A stretch of DNA of 64,000 nt from Clostridiales bacterium (GCA_012842605.1 DUSN01000101.1:62001-126000), one strand, 5' to 3'; counted from the first letter of the stretch, positions 18,589 to 28,172 are shown. Numbers and translations are program-made. The notes: generated by a model not told the origin, from the sequence alone.

Positions 18589-20562
18589 ATGGTTTATGAT
18601 ATCTATCCCAGACCTCAAAGCATTGAATATGAGGCGGGCAACTTCATTCTTGATAATTTAAAACTGGTTATCACGCCTGGTGCAAATGATGTTATTCGAA
18701 ATCGCATTAAGAAGATTTTAAATGATCACGGCATCAATTACACGCAGGCAGATAATGCAGGGCCAGGCAAAAGCCTGGTCTTAGGCATTGCCGGTGATGA
18801 TGACAATATTATAAATGCATTCAATGCTGCAGCCTTCAATAACGTATCAGCATTAAGCAGGCACGATGGCTATGTGCTGGGAATTAGAGGCAATACGCTT
18901 TTTATCATGGGCAGCAATTGTGATGCCTTATACTACGGCATCATTACTCTGAACGAAATGCTGCTCCAGAGCGGGAAAACCATATTAAATGTCCTGATAA
19001 ACGACTATCCTGCTATGAAGAACAGAGGCATCGTTGAAGGCTATTATGGCAGGCCCTGGTCATTTGAAGCCAGAAAGAGCCTTATTGAGATGGCAGGACG
19101 TTTTAAAATGAATCTGTTCATCTATGCACCAAAGGATGATCCATACCACTTTGGGCCTAAATGGCGCGAACCTTACCCGGAAGCGGAAGCCGCCAAAATG
19201 AAGAAGCTTGTAGACACAGCAAGGGAGAACAACATAGAGTTTGTCTATACGCTCCATGTAGGCACCGATATGGATTTTTCGGATGAAGACGATGAAATCA
19301 ATAAAACACTGCCCGTATGGGCTGAAAGCCAGTGGGAACAGTTCAATGATCAGAACCACAGGGGAGAATATATACCGGAGGGGCAGCGCGAAATAGATAA
19401 GTACAGCGCTGAGGAAACATATCAAAGCTTTATATCAAAGTTTGAGCAAATGTACAGCCTGGGTGTGCGGCGTTTCGGCATTCTTTCTGATGATATCAAC
19501 TTCCCCCTGGCTCGCTATGGCATCATATATCTTGTGCCGTTCATCAACAGAATTGCAAAGTGGTGTGACAGCAAGGGTGATGTGAACACCTTGATATTCT
19601 GCCCTTCATACTATTACTTGGATGATATGAATTATAACGGCGAAAGGTATATGAGTTCTGTAAGATGCGGTGTCAACGGAAGTGTCATACATGAACCCCT
19701 TGATCCAAGGGTGGAGGTTTTTTTCACCGGAAAGACGGTTATGTCAAATATAGATGCTGAACATAACAGCATATTTGCAAGCAGCAAATACTTTGGACGT
19801 TTGCCTTTAATATGGTGGAACTACCCTGTCAATGATTATGCTTATAAGTATGTTTTTTTGGGACCGTCCCCAGGTCTGATGCCGGGCGTAACCAATATGA
19901 CCGGTATTATTTCCAATCCGATGCAGCAAGGCTTTGCATCAAAGATTTCGTTGTTCAGTGCAGCAAGTTATTGCTGGAATCAGAACGGATACAACCAGCA
20001 TAAGGACTGGTATGCTTCCTTTAAGTATTTATGGCCTGAGATTGCAGACAGCATGAGAGAAATAGCAGTTCATTCAGTTGTGGGTTATGAAACCAGCCAA
20101 TTAGCAGCGCAGGATGATTTTGAGTCGGCATGCTGGAAGCAGGTACGCAGCTTATTTGAACAAGCTTTAAATTACGGGTTGGATCTGCAGGCAATCGGTG
20201 ATAATCTGATTAAGGAGTTTCAAAAAATACTGGATGCTGTTGCTGATGTACGTGCAAACAGCCCAGAGCCCGGCATTGTGGAGGATTTAAAACCCTGGCT
20301 CGACAAACTGGAGAGCATCTGCAATGCAGGAATTGCCGTTGTCAGAGCATATTTGGCTGAGAGCCTGGAAGAGCTGAGCAAACAATATTCAATAGCAGCA
20401 TATGAGCAATCAAGATGGTCTTCAATTCTCTCGCCTGACAGAGACGGTGCAATGACTACAGCGGAGATAGGTACCAGCAAGTATGGATTAAAGGATTTCA
20501 TTTTAACCCATACTCCGGTTATAAAAGAACGTTTGGATTCATATTCCATGGAGGTTAAGTAA
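18589..20562 (+). CDS. GH84-family beta-N-acetylglucosaminidase
   Basis: 657 residues. An N-terminal GH20b-like domain (about 1-140) precedes the catalytic barrel, which opens with GIVEGYYGRPWSFEAR, the GH84 signature. The catalytic Asp pair is Asp301-Asp302 in ILSDDINFP, matching the adjacent aspartates of bacterial O-GlcNAcases (substrate-assisted retaining mechanism). A helical C-terminal region (about 480-640) follows. No signal peptide is visible, so it should act in the cytoplasm on imported GlcNAc-containing oligosaccharides. ATG with GGAGG upstream. Overlaps the fucosidase start by one base, so the two are coupled. Confidence 0.86.
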   Translation: MVYDIYPRPQSIEYEAGNFILDNLKLVITPGANDVIRNRIKKILNDHGINYTQADNAGPGKSLVLGIAGDDDNIINAFNAAAFNNVSALSRHDGYVLGIRGNTLFIMGSNCDALYYGIITLNEMLLQSGKTILNVLINDYPAMKNRGIVEGYYGRPWSFEARKSLIEMAGRFKMNLFIYAPKDDPYHFGPKWREPYPEAEAAKMKKLVDTARENNIEFVYTLHVGTDMDFSDEDDEINKTLPVWAESQWEQFNDQNHRGEYIPEGQREIDKYSAEETYQSFISKFEQMYSLGVRRFGILSDDINFPLARYGIIYLVPFINRIAKWCDSKGDVNTLIFCPSYYYLDDMNYNGERYMSSVRCGVNGSVIHEPLDPRVEVFFTGKTVMSNIDAEHNSIFASSKYFGRLPLIWWNYPVNDYAYKYVFLGPSPGLMPGVTNMTGIISNPMQQGFASKISLFSAASYCWNQNGYNQHKDWYASFKYLWPEIADSMREIAVHSVVGYETSQLAAQDDFESACWKQVRSLFEQALNYGLDLQAIGDNLIKEFQKILDAVADVRANSPEPGIVEDLKPWLDKLESICNAGIAVVRAYLAESLEELSKQYSIAAYEQSRWSSILSPDRDGAMTTAEIGTSKYGLKDFILTHTPVIKERLDSYSMEVK

Positions 20563-21797
20563 TGAGCAGACACGACTTGCCAAAACCGACAACTGCACAA
20601 TACAGGTGGCAGGATATGGAGATGGGTATGTTCTGCCACTTCGGTATGAATACATTTTGCGATCAGGAATGGGGTGACGGCAGCGACTCGCCGGAGAAGT
20701 TCAATCCTTCTTCACTGGATGCCGGGCAATGGGTAAGGTTGGCAAAGGAAGGAGGATTTAAATATTTTATCCTGACTGCAAAGCACCATGACGGTTTCTG
20801 CCTTTGGCCTACCAAAACCACCGATTATTCCGTGGCATCCAGTCCGTGGAAAGACGGCAAGGGAGACGTAGTATTGGAATGTGCTGAAGCCTGCCGCAGA
20901 GAAGGTATAGGTTTTGGGGTATACCTTTCTCCATGGGACCGTCATGAACCCTGTTATCCGGATAAGGAAGCATATGACAACTTTTATACGGAACAGTTGA
21001 CTGAGCTTTTAACTAATTACGGGCCTTTAGTTGAGGTATGGTTTGACGGTGCAGGTTCTGAAGGCAGGGAATATGACTGGGCCAGGATTATTGGACTGGT
21101 AAGAAAGTATCAGCCGGATGCCATGATATTTAACCAGGGCGCTCCTACCATAAGATGGGTGGGGAATGAGGATGGGGTGGCACCTTATCCATGCTGGAAT
21201 ACAGCTAAGGAAGCCCGGGTCAGCATGTTTACCAATGATATGCTTACATGGCTCCCTGATACACCTGACTGGGTACCTGCTGAATGTGATGTACCCATCA
21301 GAAAGAACAAGTGGTTCTGGCATCCTGATGATGAAGGAAGCCTGCTGTCATTAGAGGATCTTAAGGACATCTATTACCGTTCGGTTGGGCATGGAGCCAA
21401 CCTATTGCTTAATGTTGCTCCCGATGACCGGGGATTGATACCCGATGCTGATGCAGCAAGGGTCAGAGAATTTGCAAAATGGATCAGGGACACTTTCTCC
21501 AATCCTTTATATGAAACTTCAGGATCAGGAAATGAGCTGGAAATATCATTCCGGTCCCGCGAATATATAGATCATATTGTACTGATGGAGGAGATTGCAG
21601 AAGGAGAGAGGGTTCGGGAGTATATTTTGGAGGCAATGGAGAATAACCAATGGACAGAAATTGTCAGGGGCAGTGCAATCGGCCATAAAAAGATAGACAG
21701 GTTCGAACCTGTTTTATGCTCTAAGGTTAGATTGAGAATATCGAAGGCAGTTGCACCGCCTGTCATAAGGAAGTTTTCTGTCTTTGCAAGTATTTAA
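20562..21797 (+). CDS. GH29-family alpha-L-fucosidase
   Basis: 411 residues. The N terminus MGMFCHFGMNTF and the AKHHDGFCLWPTKTTDYSV block are classic GH29. The predicted nucleophile is Asp162 in VEVWFDGAG. A C-terminal beta-sandwich (about 325-411, with features of an F5/8-type module) completes the usual two-domain layout. No signal peptide, so cytoplasmic. One-base overlap with the GH84 gene implies a joint job on fucosylated, GlcNAc-containing glycans such as glycoprotein or mucin oligosaccharides. Confidence 0.88.
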   Translation: MSRHDLPKPTTAQYRWQDMEMGMFCHFGMNTFCDQEWGDGSDSPEKFNPSSLDAGQWVRLAKEGGFKYFILTAKHHDGFCLWPTKTTDYSVASSPWKDGKGDVVLECAEACRREGIGFGVYLSPWDRHEPCYPDKEAYDNFYTEQLTELLTNYGPLVEVWFDGAGSEGREYDWARIIGLVRKYQPDAMIFNQGAPTIRWVGNEDGVAPYPCWNTAKEARVSMFTNDMLTWLPDTPDWVPAECDVPIRKNKWFWHPDDEGSLLSLEDLKDIYYRSVGHGANLLLNVAPDDRGLIPDADAARVREFAKWIRDTFSNPLYETSGSGNELEISFRSREYIDHIVLMEEIAEGERVREYILEAMENNQWTEIVRGSAIGHKKIDRFEPVLCSKVRLRISKAVAPPVIRKFSVFASI

Positions 21798-21822
21798 GTC
21801 TTAGTCATAAATAAAATTAACA

Positions 21823-21942
21823 GAAAGGATCTGCAAATGGTGCCCCGTTTCCGGTATGTGCCGAAGCGTGGGCAGGTTCATGCCATTCAGATCCTTTCGA
21901 TTATATATAAAACCTGGGCTGCCTTATGCCAGCAGATCCTTT
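21823..21942. repeat. Imperfect 44-bp tandem duplication of a gene end plus an inverted copy
   Basis: GAAAGGATCTG occurs on the minus strand at 21932-21942 (the final codons of the ABC permease) and 21888-21898, 44 bases apart, with similar flanks (GGCAT and CTGCCCA / AGCCCAG tracts). It also occurs on the plus strand at 21823-21833. The last two face each other and can form a stem with AATGG/CCATT and a 42-base loop. No T tract follows. Probably a partial duplication of the gene's 3' end. Confidence 0.65.
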
Positions 21943-22733
21943 CGTTTGTATATCTCATGGGCCGCAATGGTGCTTACAATTATTGTAACTATGCCGATTA
22001 TCCATTCCTTTGTAAGTATTCCTTCGGTCATTAATTTATTCGTTTTTATCCAGTCCATAGGGGAGAGATTAGAAAGGAAACTCAAATTGTTGTTTAATAT
22101 ACCGGTAATACCTATAACAAATGTGAAGAATACAATGCCGATGGCAACGCCCGATGGTCCTTTGCTGGTTTTCATTATGGAAGAAAGCAGAGTGCCTACT
22201 GACATAAATATAATGCCGATATAAAGGATTGCACCGTAAAGAATGCTAACTTCCTTGATGCTCTCTCCCAGAGTATATTCACTGAATGAAACATATCCGA
22301 CTATTGCTATGACTGCCAGTACAAGAAGCATGGATATAAAGGAAACAAGGTTGGTTATGAGCTTTTGAACAAATATGGCAGACCGGGATATGGGTTTGCT
22401 GTACAGAAATTCAATTGTACCGTCTGTTTCTTCCTTCACCAGGCTGCTTACAGAAAGCTGTGCAGCAAAAACCATGACAGCCAGTGTCATGTATTGAAGT
22501 ACATAGCCATAGTAGTTGGTGATAATCGTAAAATCCATCATCTTAGATAATCCAAGGGCGGCTAAAAGCTCCGGGCTTACTCCCTCCAGTTTAGCGCCTG
22601 CCAGTTCTTTCATGGATTCAGTCTGCATGGAAGGAAAAAATGCAAGCATGAGAAAGGATATTATTCCAAGGATAACTGTCCATTTAAACACGCTTTTCCA
22701 TGTATTTCTCAGTTCCAACAGAAAAACATTCAT
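21924..22733 (-). CDS. ABC-2 type transporter permease
   Basis: 269 residues, about six hydrophobic helices with an N-terminal cytoplasmic stretch (NVFLLELRNTWKS) typical of ABC-2 permeases, and a large extracellular loop after the first helix. The motif EETDGTIEFLYSKPISRS between helices is the conserved coupling segment of this class. Start overlaps the ATPase gene's stop by 4 bases. Last gene of the minus-strand LytTR-DUF3021-ATPase-permease cassette. Likely exports a peptide, antibiotic or lipid; the substrate is unknown. Confidence 0.88.
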   Translation of the reverse strand: MNVFLLELRNTWKSVFKWTVILGIISFLMLAFFPSMQTESMKELAGAKLEGVSPELLAALGLSKMMDFTIITNYYGYVLQYMTLAVMVFAAQLSVSSLVKEETDGTIEFLYSKPISRSAIFVQKLITNLVSFISMLLVLAVIAIVGYVSFSEYTLGESIKEVSILYGAILYIGIIFMSVGTLLSSIMKTSKGPSGVAIGIVFFTFVIGITGILNNNLSFLSNLSPMDWIKTNKLMTEGILTKEWIIGIVTIIVSTIAAHEIYKRKDLLA

Positions 22734-23605
22734 AGCTTTTCCTCCCTTTCATAGAGTTCCAGAAACCTTTCCTGGAGGCTTTCGTTCTCGATTGTAAAAT
22801 CATTACAATCAAAGGATTGCATTATGGTAAGCAGCTGTTTGCTGTCACCCTCATACCGGAAAATACGTTTATTATCACTTTGCTCAAGCAGCTGGAACTG
22901 CTCAGGAAAGTGTTCGTCTTCTCCGCCCCATATGGTAATTATTTTGCTTTGACGCAGCTTCTCACTTAAATCAGTTACTGACAGGATTGTGCCTTTCTTA
23001 ATAAAGGCAACACGGTTGCAGTATTCCTGCACTTCTCCCAGGTTATGGCTGGACAGCAGAATGGTTGTTCCGCTGGCCGCCTGGCTTTTCAGCTCAGAAA
23101 ACAACTGCCTTTGTACCATGGGGTCCAGTCCGTTTGTTGGTTCATCCAAAATCAGCACCTTAGGCTTAATAGACAGAGCGCATATAACAGCTAATTTTTT
23201 CTTGTTGCCCATGGACAACTCACTGAATTTCTTCGTCCGGTCCAGCCCGAACAATTGGCACAGGCGTTCTGTTTCTTCATCATTGCTTTTTTTATAAAAA
23301 CGGCTGCATACTGCCAAATGCTCTCCTGCTGTCATATCACCGTAAAACCTGACATCGCTGGGAACATAGCCGGTAAAACTCTTAATGGCAGTGCTGTCCT
23401 TTACCGCATCTTTACCCAGGACGGATGCTTTTCCGGCATCCGGAAATATAAAATTGAGGAGTATCCTAATTGTAGTAGACTTGCCGGCTCCATTAGGACC
23501 TACAAAACCGAATATTTCACCTTCATTAACCGAGAAGGTTACATCCTCTATGCCCAGATGCTTCCCATAGTATTTCTTAAGATTTTGTATCCGAATTGCT
23601 TCCAC
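22730..23605 (-). CDS. ABC transporter ATP-binding protein
   Basis: 291 residues. Walker A GPNGAGKST, Q-loop region, signature LSMGNKKKL, Walker B LILDEPTNGLD and switch SSHNLGEVQ. A C-terminal extension of about 80 residues is typical of the CcmA/NatA-like export ATPases that pair with ABC-2 permeases. It overlaps both neighbours by 1-4 bases, so the cassette is translationally coupled. Confidence 0.92.
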   Translation of the reverse strand: MEAIRIQNLKKYYGKHLGIEDVTFSVNEGEIFGFVGPNGAGKSTTIRILLNFIFPDAGKASVLGKDAVKDSTAIKSFTGYVPSDVRFYGDMTAGEHLAVCSRFYKKSNDEETERLCQLFGLDRTKKFSELSMGNKKKLAVICALSIKPKVLILDEPTNGLDPMVQRQLFSELKSQAASGTTILLSSHNLGEVQEYCNRVAFIKKGTILSVTDLSEKLRQSKIITIWGGEDEHFPEQFQLLEQSDNKRIFRYEGDSKQLLTIMQSFDCNDFTIENESLQERFLELYEREEKL

Positions 23606-24063
23606 TAAATATCACCAACCTTTCTGCTTTCTTTATACTTCCTCAATGCTTCATTTAAGTTTTTTGTTTCCTTTTGCAGCTGCCAGTACAAGGTCAGCAG
23701 CATAAGCACAAAGGAAATGAGAATGATACTGTAAAAAACAATGCGATACCAAACTGGGTAGGAATCAAACCAGTTAAAAAATTCCGAAAACCCGATAGTG
23801 ACAATCATGGACATGAGTCCCCATAGAAGTATCCTGGGTATTGTAAAATACTTTCTCAGCTGAAACAAGCCCTGTCCAAAGCCAATCAGCATACAGGCTG
23901 AAAACATCTGAATGACAGTCCAAAAATCCAATGTTTGGGATATGGTGTTGTCAAATACTCCATAGAATAAATAGAAGAAAACAAAAGCCATAAAATATAT
24001 GCCTACAGTAGATTTTAGCTCATACATAAGTAAGTAAATTTCAGACCATTTTATCTTTCTCAT
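23605..24063 (-). CDS. DUF3021-type membrane protein
   Basis: 152 residues from the ATG at 24061-24063. An ATG 15 bases upstream actually contains the GGAGG ribosome site, so it was not chosen. Four hydrophobic helices are followed by a charged coiled C-terminal tail (QLQKETKNLNEALRKYKES). DUF3021 proteins are known partners of LytTR regulators with no receiver domain, as in the gene just upstream, and are thought to control them at the membrane. Same operon as the ABC exporter. Confidence 0.78.
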   Translation of the reverse strand: MRKIKWSEIYLLMYELKSTVGIYFMAFVFFYLFYGVFDNTISQTLDFWTVIQMFSACMLIGFGQGLFQLRKYFTIPRILLWGLMSMIVTIGFSEFFNWFDSYPVWYRIVFYSIILISFVLMLLTLYWQLQKETKNLNEALRKYKESRKVGDI

Positions 24064-24081
24064 ATCATATACCTCCATCCT

Positions 24082-24519
24082 TCATTTAATGTCAAGATAG
24101 TTCTTGAAGGCCTGAGCATAGTGCCTGGATACTATAAGAATGTCGCCGCTTTCCAGTGTTATTTCAATCCGGCTGTAAAGAATGCTTTTTAGCTTCTTAA
24201 CATGATGAAGATTAACCAGTTGGGACTTTCCAATCCTAACAATTCCAAAGTTTTCGTACCGGCTTTCAAGGCGGGCTAATGATTCACTTGACTCCAGCAC
24301 ATCATCCTTCGTATAAATAAAAGTCTTATTATCCACATAGTCAACAAAGTAAACTTCATCCGGGGTTAATAAAAAGATCTCCTCGCCCTTTTTTGCAGCA
24401 ATCTTTGCCGTAGATTCCTTTAAAAATGCAAGAATTTGAAGCATTTCTGAATCAAGCTTGCTGTATTTTAGAATAATTTCATTTTCCTCAACCGGAATCT
24501 GCTGGATGGTTATTTTCAT
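24082..24519 (-). CDS. LytTR-domain transcriptional regulator without receiver domain
   Basis: 145 residues from the ATG at 24517-24519, preceded by AAGGTG; a TTG 18 bases further upstream lacks a ribosome site. The first ~45 residues are a short linker, and residues about 50-145 form a LytTR DNA-binding domain (EIFLLTPDEVYFVDYVDNKTFIYT; RIGKSQLVNLHHVKKLKS). First gene of the cassette, so it probably controls the exporter genes downstream, with the DUF3021 protein as membrane partner. Confidence 0.85.
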   Translation of the reverse strand: MKITIQQIPVEENEIILKYSKLDSEMLQILAFLKESTAKIAAKKGEEIFLLTPDEVYFVDYVDNKTFIYTKDDVLESSESLARLESRYENFGIVRIGKSQLVNLHHVKKLKSILYSRIEITLESGDILIVSRHYAQAFKNYLDIK

Positions 24520-24730
24520 GAACTCACACCTTTGCAACCGGATTTACCCTATGGCTCAAGTATACATTGATACAGGAATGAATTCAACAAGGCAGCTGCT
24601 AAGCTGCTGTATAAAGCAGGTAAGCTGCAAAATGCCTCAAAAAATGTGCAAATTAACCTGTCAGCATAATTCCGTATTATATACATAGGAGTAATGTTTC
24701 TGAGAATAATTGGAATATTATACAAATTGT

Positions 24731-24749
24731 ATTAGAAATTTATTCTAAT
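24731..24749. promoter_or_regulatory. Palindromic candidate operator before the xylosidase gene
   Basis: ATTAGAA-ATTTA-TTCTAAT is a 7+5+7 dyad about 45 bases before the GH43 start. It may be a repressor or activator site. No strong promoter boxes could be assigned. Confidence 0.35.
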
Positions 24750-24793
24750 TTATGGTAAAATTATATATATATCTTAATAGGGGGTGTGACTTT

Positions 24794-26428
24794 ATGAAAA
24801 TCATCCAAAACCCCATACTTCGTGGGTTCAATCCGGATCCGTCTATTGTACGGGCTGGAGATGATTATTACATAGCTGTTTCATCCTTTGAATGGTTCCC
24901 TGGAATACCAATATATCATTCGCGGGACCTTGTACACTGGGAACTGGTTGGACATGCCTTAAGGTCAAAGGAATACTTAGACCTTACAGGCGAGGAACCT
25001 TCCAAGGGTGTATGGGCTCCGGCTCTTAGTTATAATGAAAAGGAAAAACGCTTCTATCTGATCTATTCCAATGTGCATTGTCAGAATCCCTGGTTCTTTG
25101 ATGTAGACAATTATCTGATCTGGACCGAAGATATTGAGAAGGGCGAATGGAGCAAACCTGTTTACCTGAACTCAAGCGGATTTGATCCTTCCCTCTTTCA
25201 TGATGATGACGGAAAGAAGTGGCTGATCAACAAGGATAGGGATTTCCGCCCGGACAAAATGTCAAATCGCTCAATAATAATCCAGGAAATAGACTCTGAG
25301 ACATTTACCCTTAAGGGTCAGCCCACAATTATCAGCCGCGGAGCAACCAGGCGGGGTTATGTTGAGGGTGCACATATACATAAGCACAACGGTATGTACT
25401 ACCTGATCACCGCTGAAGGCGGTACCGGGTACGGACATTGCGTTGCCGTTTCAAGATCAAAGTCAATTACAGGTCCTTATGAACCGGATCCTCAAAATCC
25501 AATAATCACCAGTGCTGCATGGGAGTTTTCTGCCAATGAAACAACGCCCTATATGATGCCTGAACTGTGCAATCCTGAAGCAGGGGTGCAGAAAGCCGGC
25601 CATGGATCTTTAGTGGAGACTCAGAACGGTGAGTTTTATATGGCTCATCTGTGCGGCAGACCCATACTCCCGCAGCGCAGATGCTATCTCGGCCGGGAAA
25701 CAGCATTGCAGAAGATGACATGGACTGAGGACGGCTGGCTGAGGATGGCAGACGGAACCAATATTGCAAAAGGAGCGTTTCCGGCACCAAATCTGCCTGA
25801 GCATGTTTTCCCTGCTGAAGATCCTGTCAGTGATTTTGACGGAGGAAAAATAAGTCCCCATTTCTGCTCGCCGCGTGACCCTATTACTCCGGACTGGGCG
25901 GATCTTAAATCACGTGACGGATACCTGCGCCTGCGTGGCAGGGAGTCATTGACCAGCCGCTATAATGTCAGCCTTGTAGCGCGAAGGGTTACTTCTTTTA
26001 AAGGAAAAGTTGTTACAAAGATGGAATTCTCACCAAGCCGCTATCATCATATGGCCGGCCTTACAGTCTACTACAACTGCTATAATCATTATGCATTGTA
26101 TAAGACCTATAATGAGGAATTAGGCGAGTGTATTGAAGCTTATCTCTATTCAGAAAACAGCCTGAGACGGCTGTGCATGCCGATTAAGGTTCCGCAGGGG
26201 GCACCTGTCTGGCTGAGGGCGGATATTGACGGTCCCTCGCTGATGCTGAGCTGCAGCCTTAACGGTGAAGATTACAAGCAGATAGGTTTGCCTTTTGATA
26301 TGACCTTGCTGGCTGATGAGTATGACAAGCAGATGTTTACAGGCAGCTTTGTCGGCATGTTTGCATCAGACCTGCATACCAGGAGTGTCTGGGCTGACTT
26401 TGACTATTTTGAATATGCCGAGCTCTGA
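24794..26428 (+). CDS. GH43-family beta-xylosidase
   Basis: 544 residues from the ATG at 24794, about 9 bases after AGGGGG; a further ATG at 24752 lacks a ribosome site. The five-bladed catalytic domain begins NPILRGFNPDPS with general-base Asp15, and the acid Glu is probably in YVEGAHIHK. A C-terminal beta-sandwich (about 345-544) is typical of GH43 subfamily 11 xylosidases (XynB type). No signal peptide, so it cleaves imported xylo-oligosaccharides in the cytoplasm. Two GH51 genes follow in the same direction. Exact specificity (xylosidase, arabinofuranosidase or both) is not settled by sequence. Confidence 0.88.
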   Translation: MKIIQNPILRGFNPDPSIVRAGDDYYIAVSSFEWFPGIPIYHSRDLVHWELVGHALRSKEYLDLTGEEPSKGVWAPALSYNEKEKRFYLIYSNVHCQNPWFFDVDNYLIWTEDIEKGEWSKPVYLNSSGFDPSLFHDDDGKKWLINKDRDFRPDKMSNRSIIIQEIDSETFTLKGQPTIISRGATRRGYVEGAHIHKHNGMYYLITAEGGTGYGHCVAVSRSKSITGPYEPDPQNPIITSAAWEFSANETTPYMMPELCNPEAGVQKAGHGSLVETQNGEFYMAHLCGRPILPQRRCYLGRETALQKMTWTEDGWLRMADGTNIAKGAFPAPNLPEHVFPAEDPVSDFDGGKISPHFCSPRDPITPDWADLKSRDGYLRLRGRESLTSRYNVSLVARRVTSFKGKVVTKMEFSPSRYHHMAGLTVYYNCYNHYALYKTYNEELGECIEAYLYSENSLRRLCMPIKVPQGAPVWLRADIDGPSLMLSCSLNGEDYKQIGLPFDMTLLADEYDKQMFTGSFVGMFASDLHTRSVWADFDYFEYAEL

Positions 26429-26552
26429 AACTCCTTTATTAAAGGTCTGTATACCTGTGATGATGTTTACCCTACAGCAGGATAAACCTGCAGAGTTTTA
26501 ACAGTGAAGGTATAATCCTGGCTATTGATCTTATAATAAGGAGATAGTTTCC

Positions 26553-28172
26553 ATGAACAAGAAGGCTAAGGTAACCCTCCATCCGGACTACAAAATCGGT
26601 AGAGTTGAAAAGCGTCTCTTTGGTGCATTTCTTGAACCTATAGGTAGTTGGGTCTATGGGGGCATTTATAACCCTAAACATCCTACGGCGGATGATATGG
26701 GATTCAGACAGGATGTAATAAGCGCAGTCAGAGAGTTCAACCTGCCAGCCTTGCGATTGCCCGGAGGAAACTGGGTATCCGGGTGGGACTGGAAGAACTC
26801 CATCGGACCGCTGGAAAACCGAAAGGTGCAGCTGGATATGGCCTGGTTCCAGATTGAACCAAATATAATAGGGCATGATGAATACCTGGAATGGACCAAA
26901 CGTGTCAATACCGAACCGATGTATACCATAAACCTTGGTACGGGAGACATCAACAGTGCTGCTCATATAGTTGAGTATTCCCGCTACCCCGGGGGCACCT
27001 ATTGGTCTGATCTGCGCAGGCAGTATGGGCATCCTGATCCTTATCCTATTAAGACATGGTATCTTGGAAATGAAATGGACGGTCACTGGCAAATAGGATC
27101 ATGGGAAAAAGATCCTGTTGGCTTTGGCATTCGCACCCATGAAATTTCCAAAATAGTGAAATGGATTGACAGTAATGCAGAGACCGTATTTGCAGGCACT
27201 TCAGATCACAACAGGCATTACCCGGAATGGGAAATGGCTGCTCTTGAACAATGCTATGAAGCAGTCGACTATGTATCAATTCATCATTATCATACTGCAC
27301 CTGAGGGGGATATTCCTAATTTCCTTAATATGTCTTCAGTAATAGAAGAGTATATCAAGGGAACCATTTCCGTCTGTGATTATTTGCAGACCAAGCTGCG
27401 TACTCCAAAGAAAATGTACATATCCTTTGATGAATACGGTGCCATGTTTGGCAAACAGGGTGAATTAATATACGGACGCAGGGGCTGGCATGATATATTC
27501 AAGCAATACAGGCAGTCCGCTCCGAAGGATAATGTATACAGAAAGATTGACCCTGAAAACTTTGTGGAGCGAAAATTCAAATCAAGCCAGATGCTGTATG
27601 CTCTTGCCATGTCATCAGTGCTTATGACTTTCATGCGGTATGCTGATCGTGTCAAGATTGCGTGCATGACCGGCGGTATCAGAAATGTCATAGCCTTTGA
27701 TGGTAATCATGTATGGAAGAATGCAGCCTATTATCCATATTATCAGATAAACAGGCTGGCACCGGGCGGCATTTCTATTCTGCCTGTCGTAGACGGTCCC
27801 ACGTTTGACACTGAGCAATATGCTCTTTCAGCTTCTTGTCAATGCCATGCTTATGAGAACGTGCAGGCAATTGAGGTTGCTGCAGTACACCATGAGGAGA
27901 CAGGCGAGGTCAGCATATTTCTTATTAACAGGGCTGTTGAAGATAATATTGAAGTTACGCTGGATGTTCGTGGGTTTGAGGGGTATGATCTTGCTGAGCA
28001 CATTGAGATGTATACGGATGACCTTGATAAGGAGAACAGCTTTGAGCATCCGGACTTAATTAAGCCCGTGCCGAACATGAATACCAGGATGGACAATGGC
28101 AAGATAACCGCAGTTGCCAAAAAGCTTTCCTGGAATGTTATCCGTATAAGAAAAGGTAATGACGACAGGTAA
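26553..28172 (+). CDS. GH51-family alpha-L-arabinofuranosidase, divergent paralogue
   Basis: 539 residues. Acid/base Glu174 in LGNEMDG and nucleophile Glu294 in ISFDEYG lie in a TIM barrel, followed by a C-terminal beta-sandwich. Where the other two GH51 proteins in this window read EHLGR in the first active-site loop, this one reads EPIGS. The segment after PGGN is also changed (WVSGWDWKNSIGP). Cytoplasmic, as no signal peptide is seen. ATG with AAGGAGA upstream. Expected to remove arabinofuranosyl units from arabinoxylo-oligosaccharides, but the loop changes suggest altered specificity. Confidence 0.85.
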   Translation: MNKKAKVTLHPDYKIGRVEKRLFGAFLEPIGSWVYGGIYNPKHPTADDMGFRQDVISAVREFNLPALRLPGGNWVSGWDWKNSIGPLENRKVQLDMAWFQIEPNIIGHDEYLEWTKRVNTEPMYTINLGTGDINSAAHIVEYSRYPGGTYWSDLRRQYGHPDPYPIKTWYLGNEMDGHWQIGSWEKDPVGFGIRTHEISKIVKWIDSNAETVFAGTSDHNRHYPEWEMAALEQCYEAVDYVSIHHYHTAPEGDIPNFLNMSSVIEEYIKGTISVCDYLQTKLRTPKKMYISFDEYGAMFGKQGELIYGRRGWHDIFKQYRQSAPKDNVYRKIDPENFVERKFKSSQMLYALAMSSVLMTFMRYADRVKIACMTGGIRNVIAFDGNHVWKNAAYYPYYQINRLAPGGISILPVVDGPTFDTEQYALSASCQCHAYENVQAIEVAAVHHEETGEVSIFLINRAVEDNIEVTLDVRGFEGYDLAEHIEMYTDDLDKENSFEHPDLIKPVPNMNTRMDNGKITAVAKKLSWNVIRIRKGNDDR

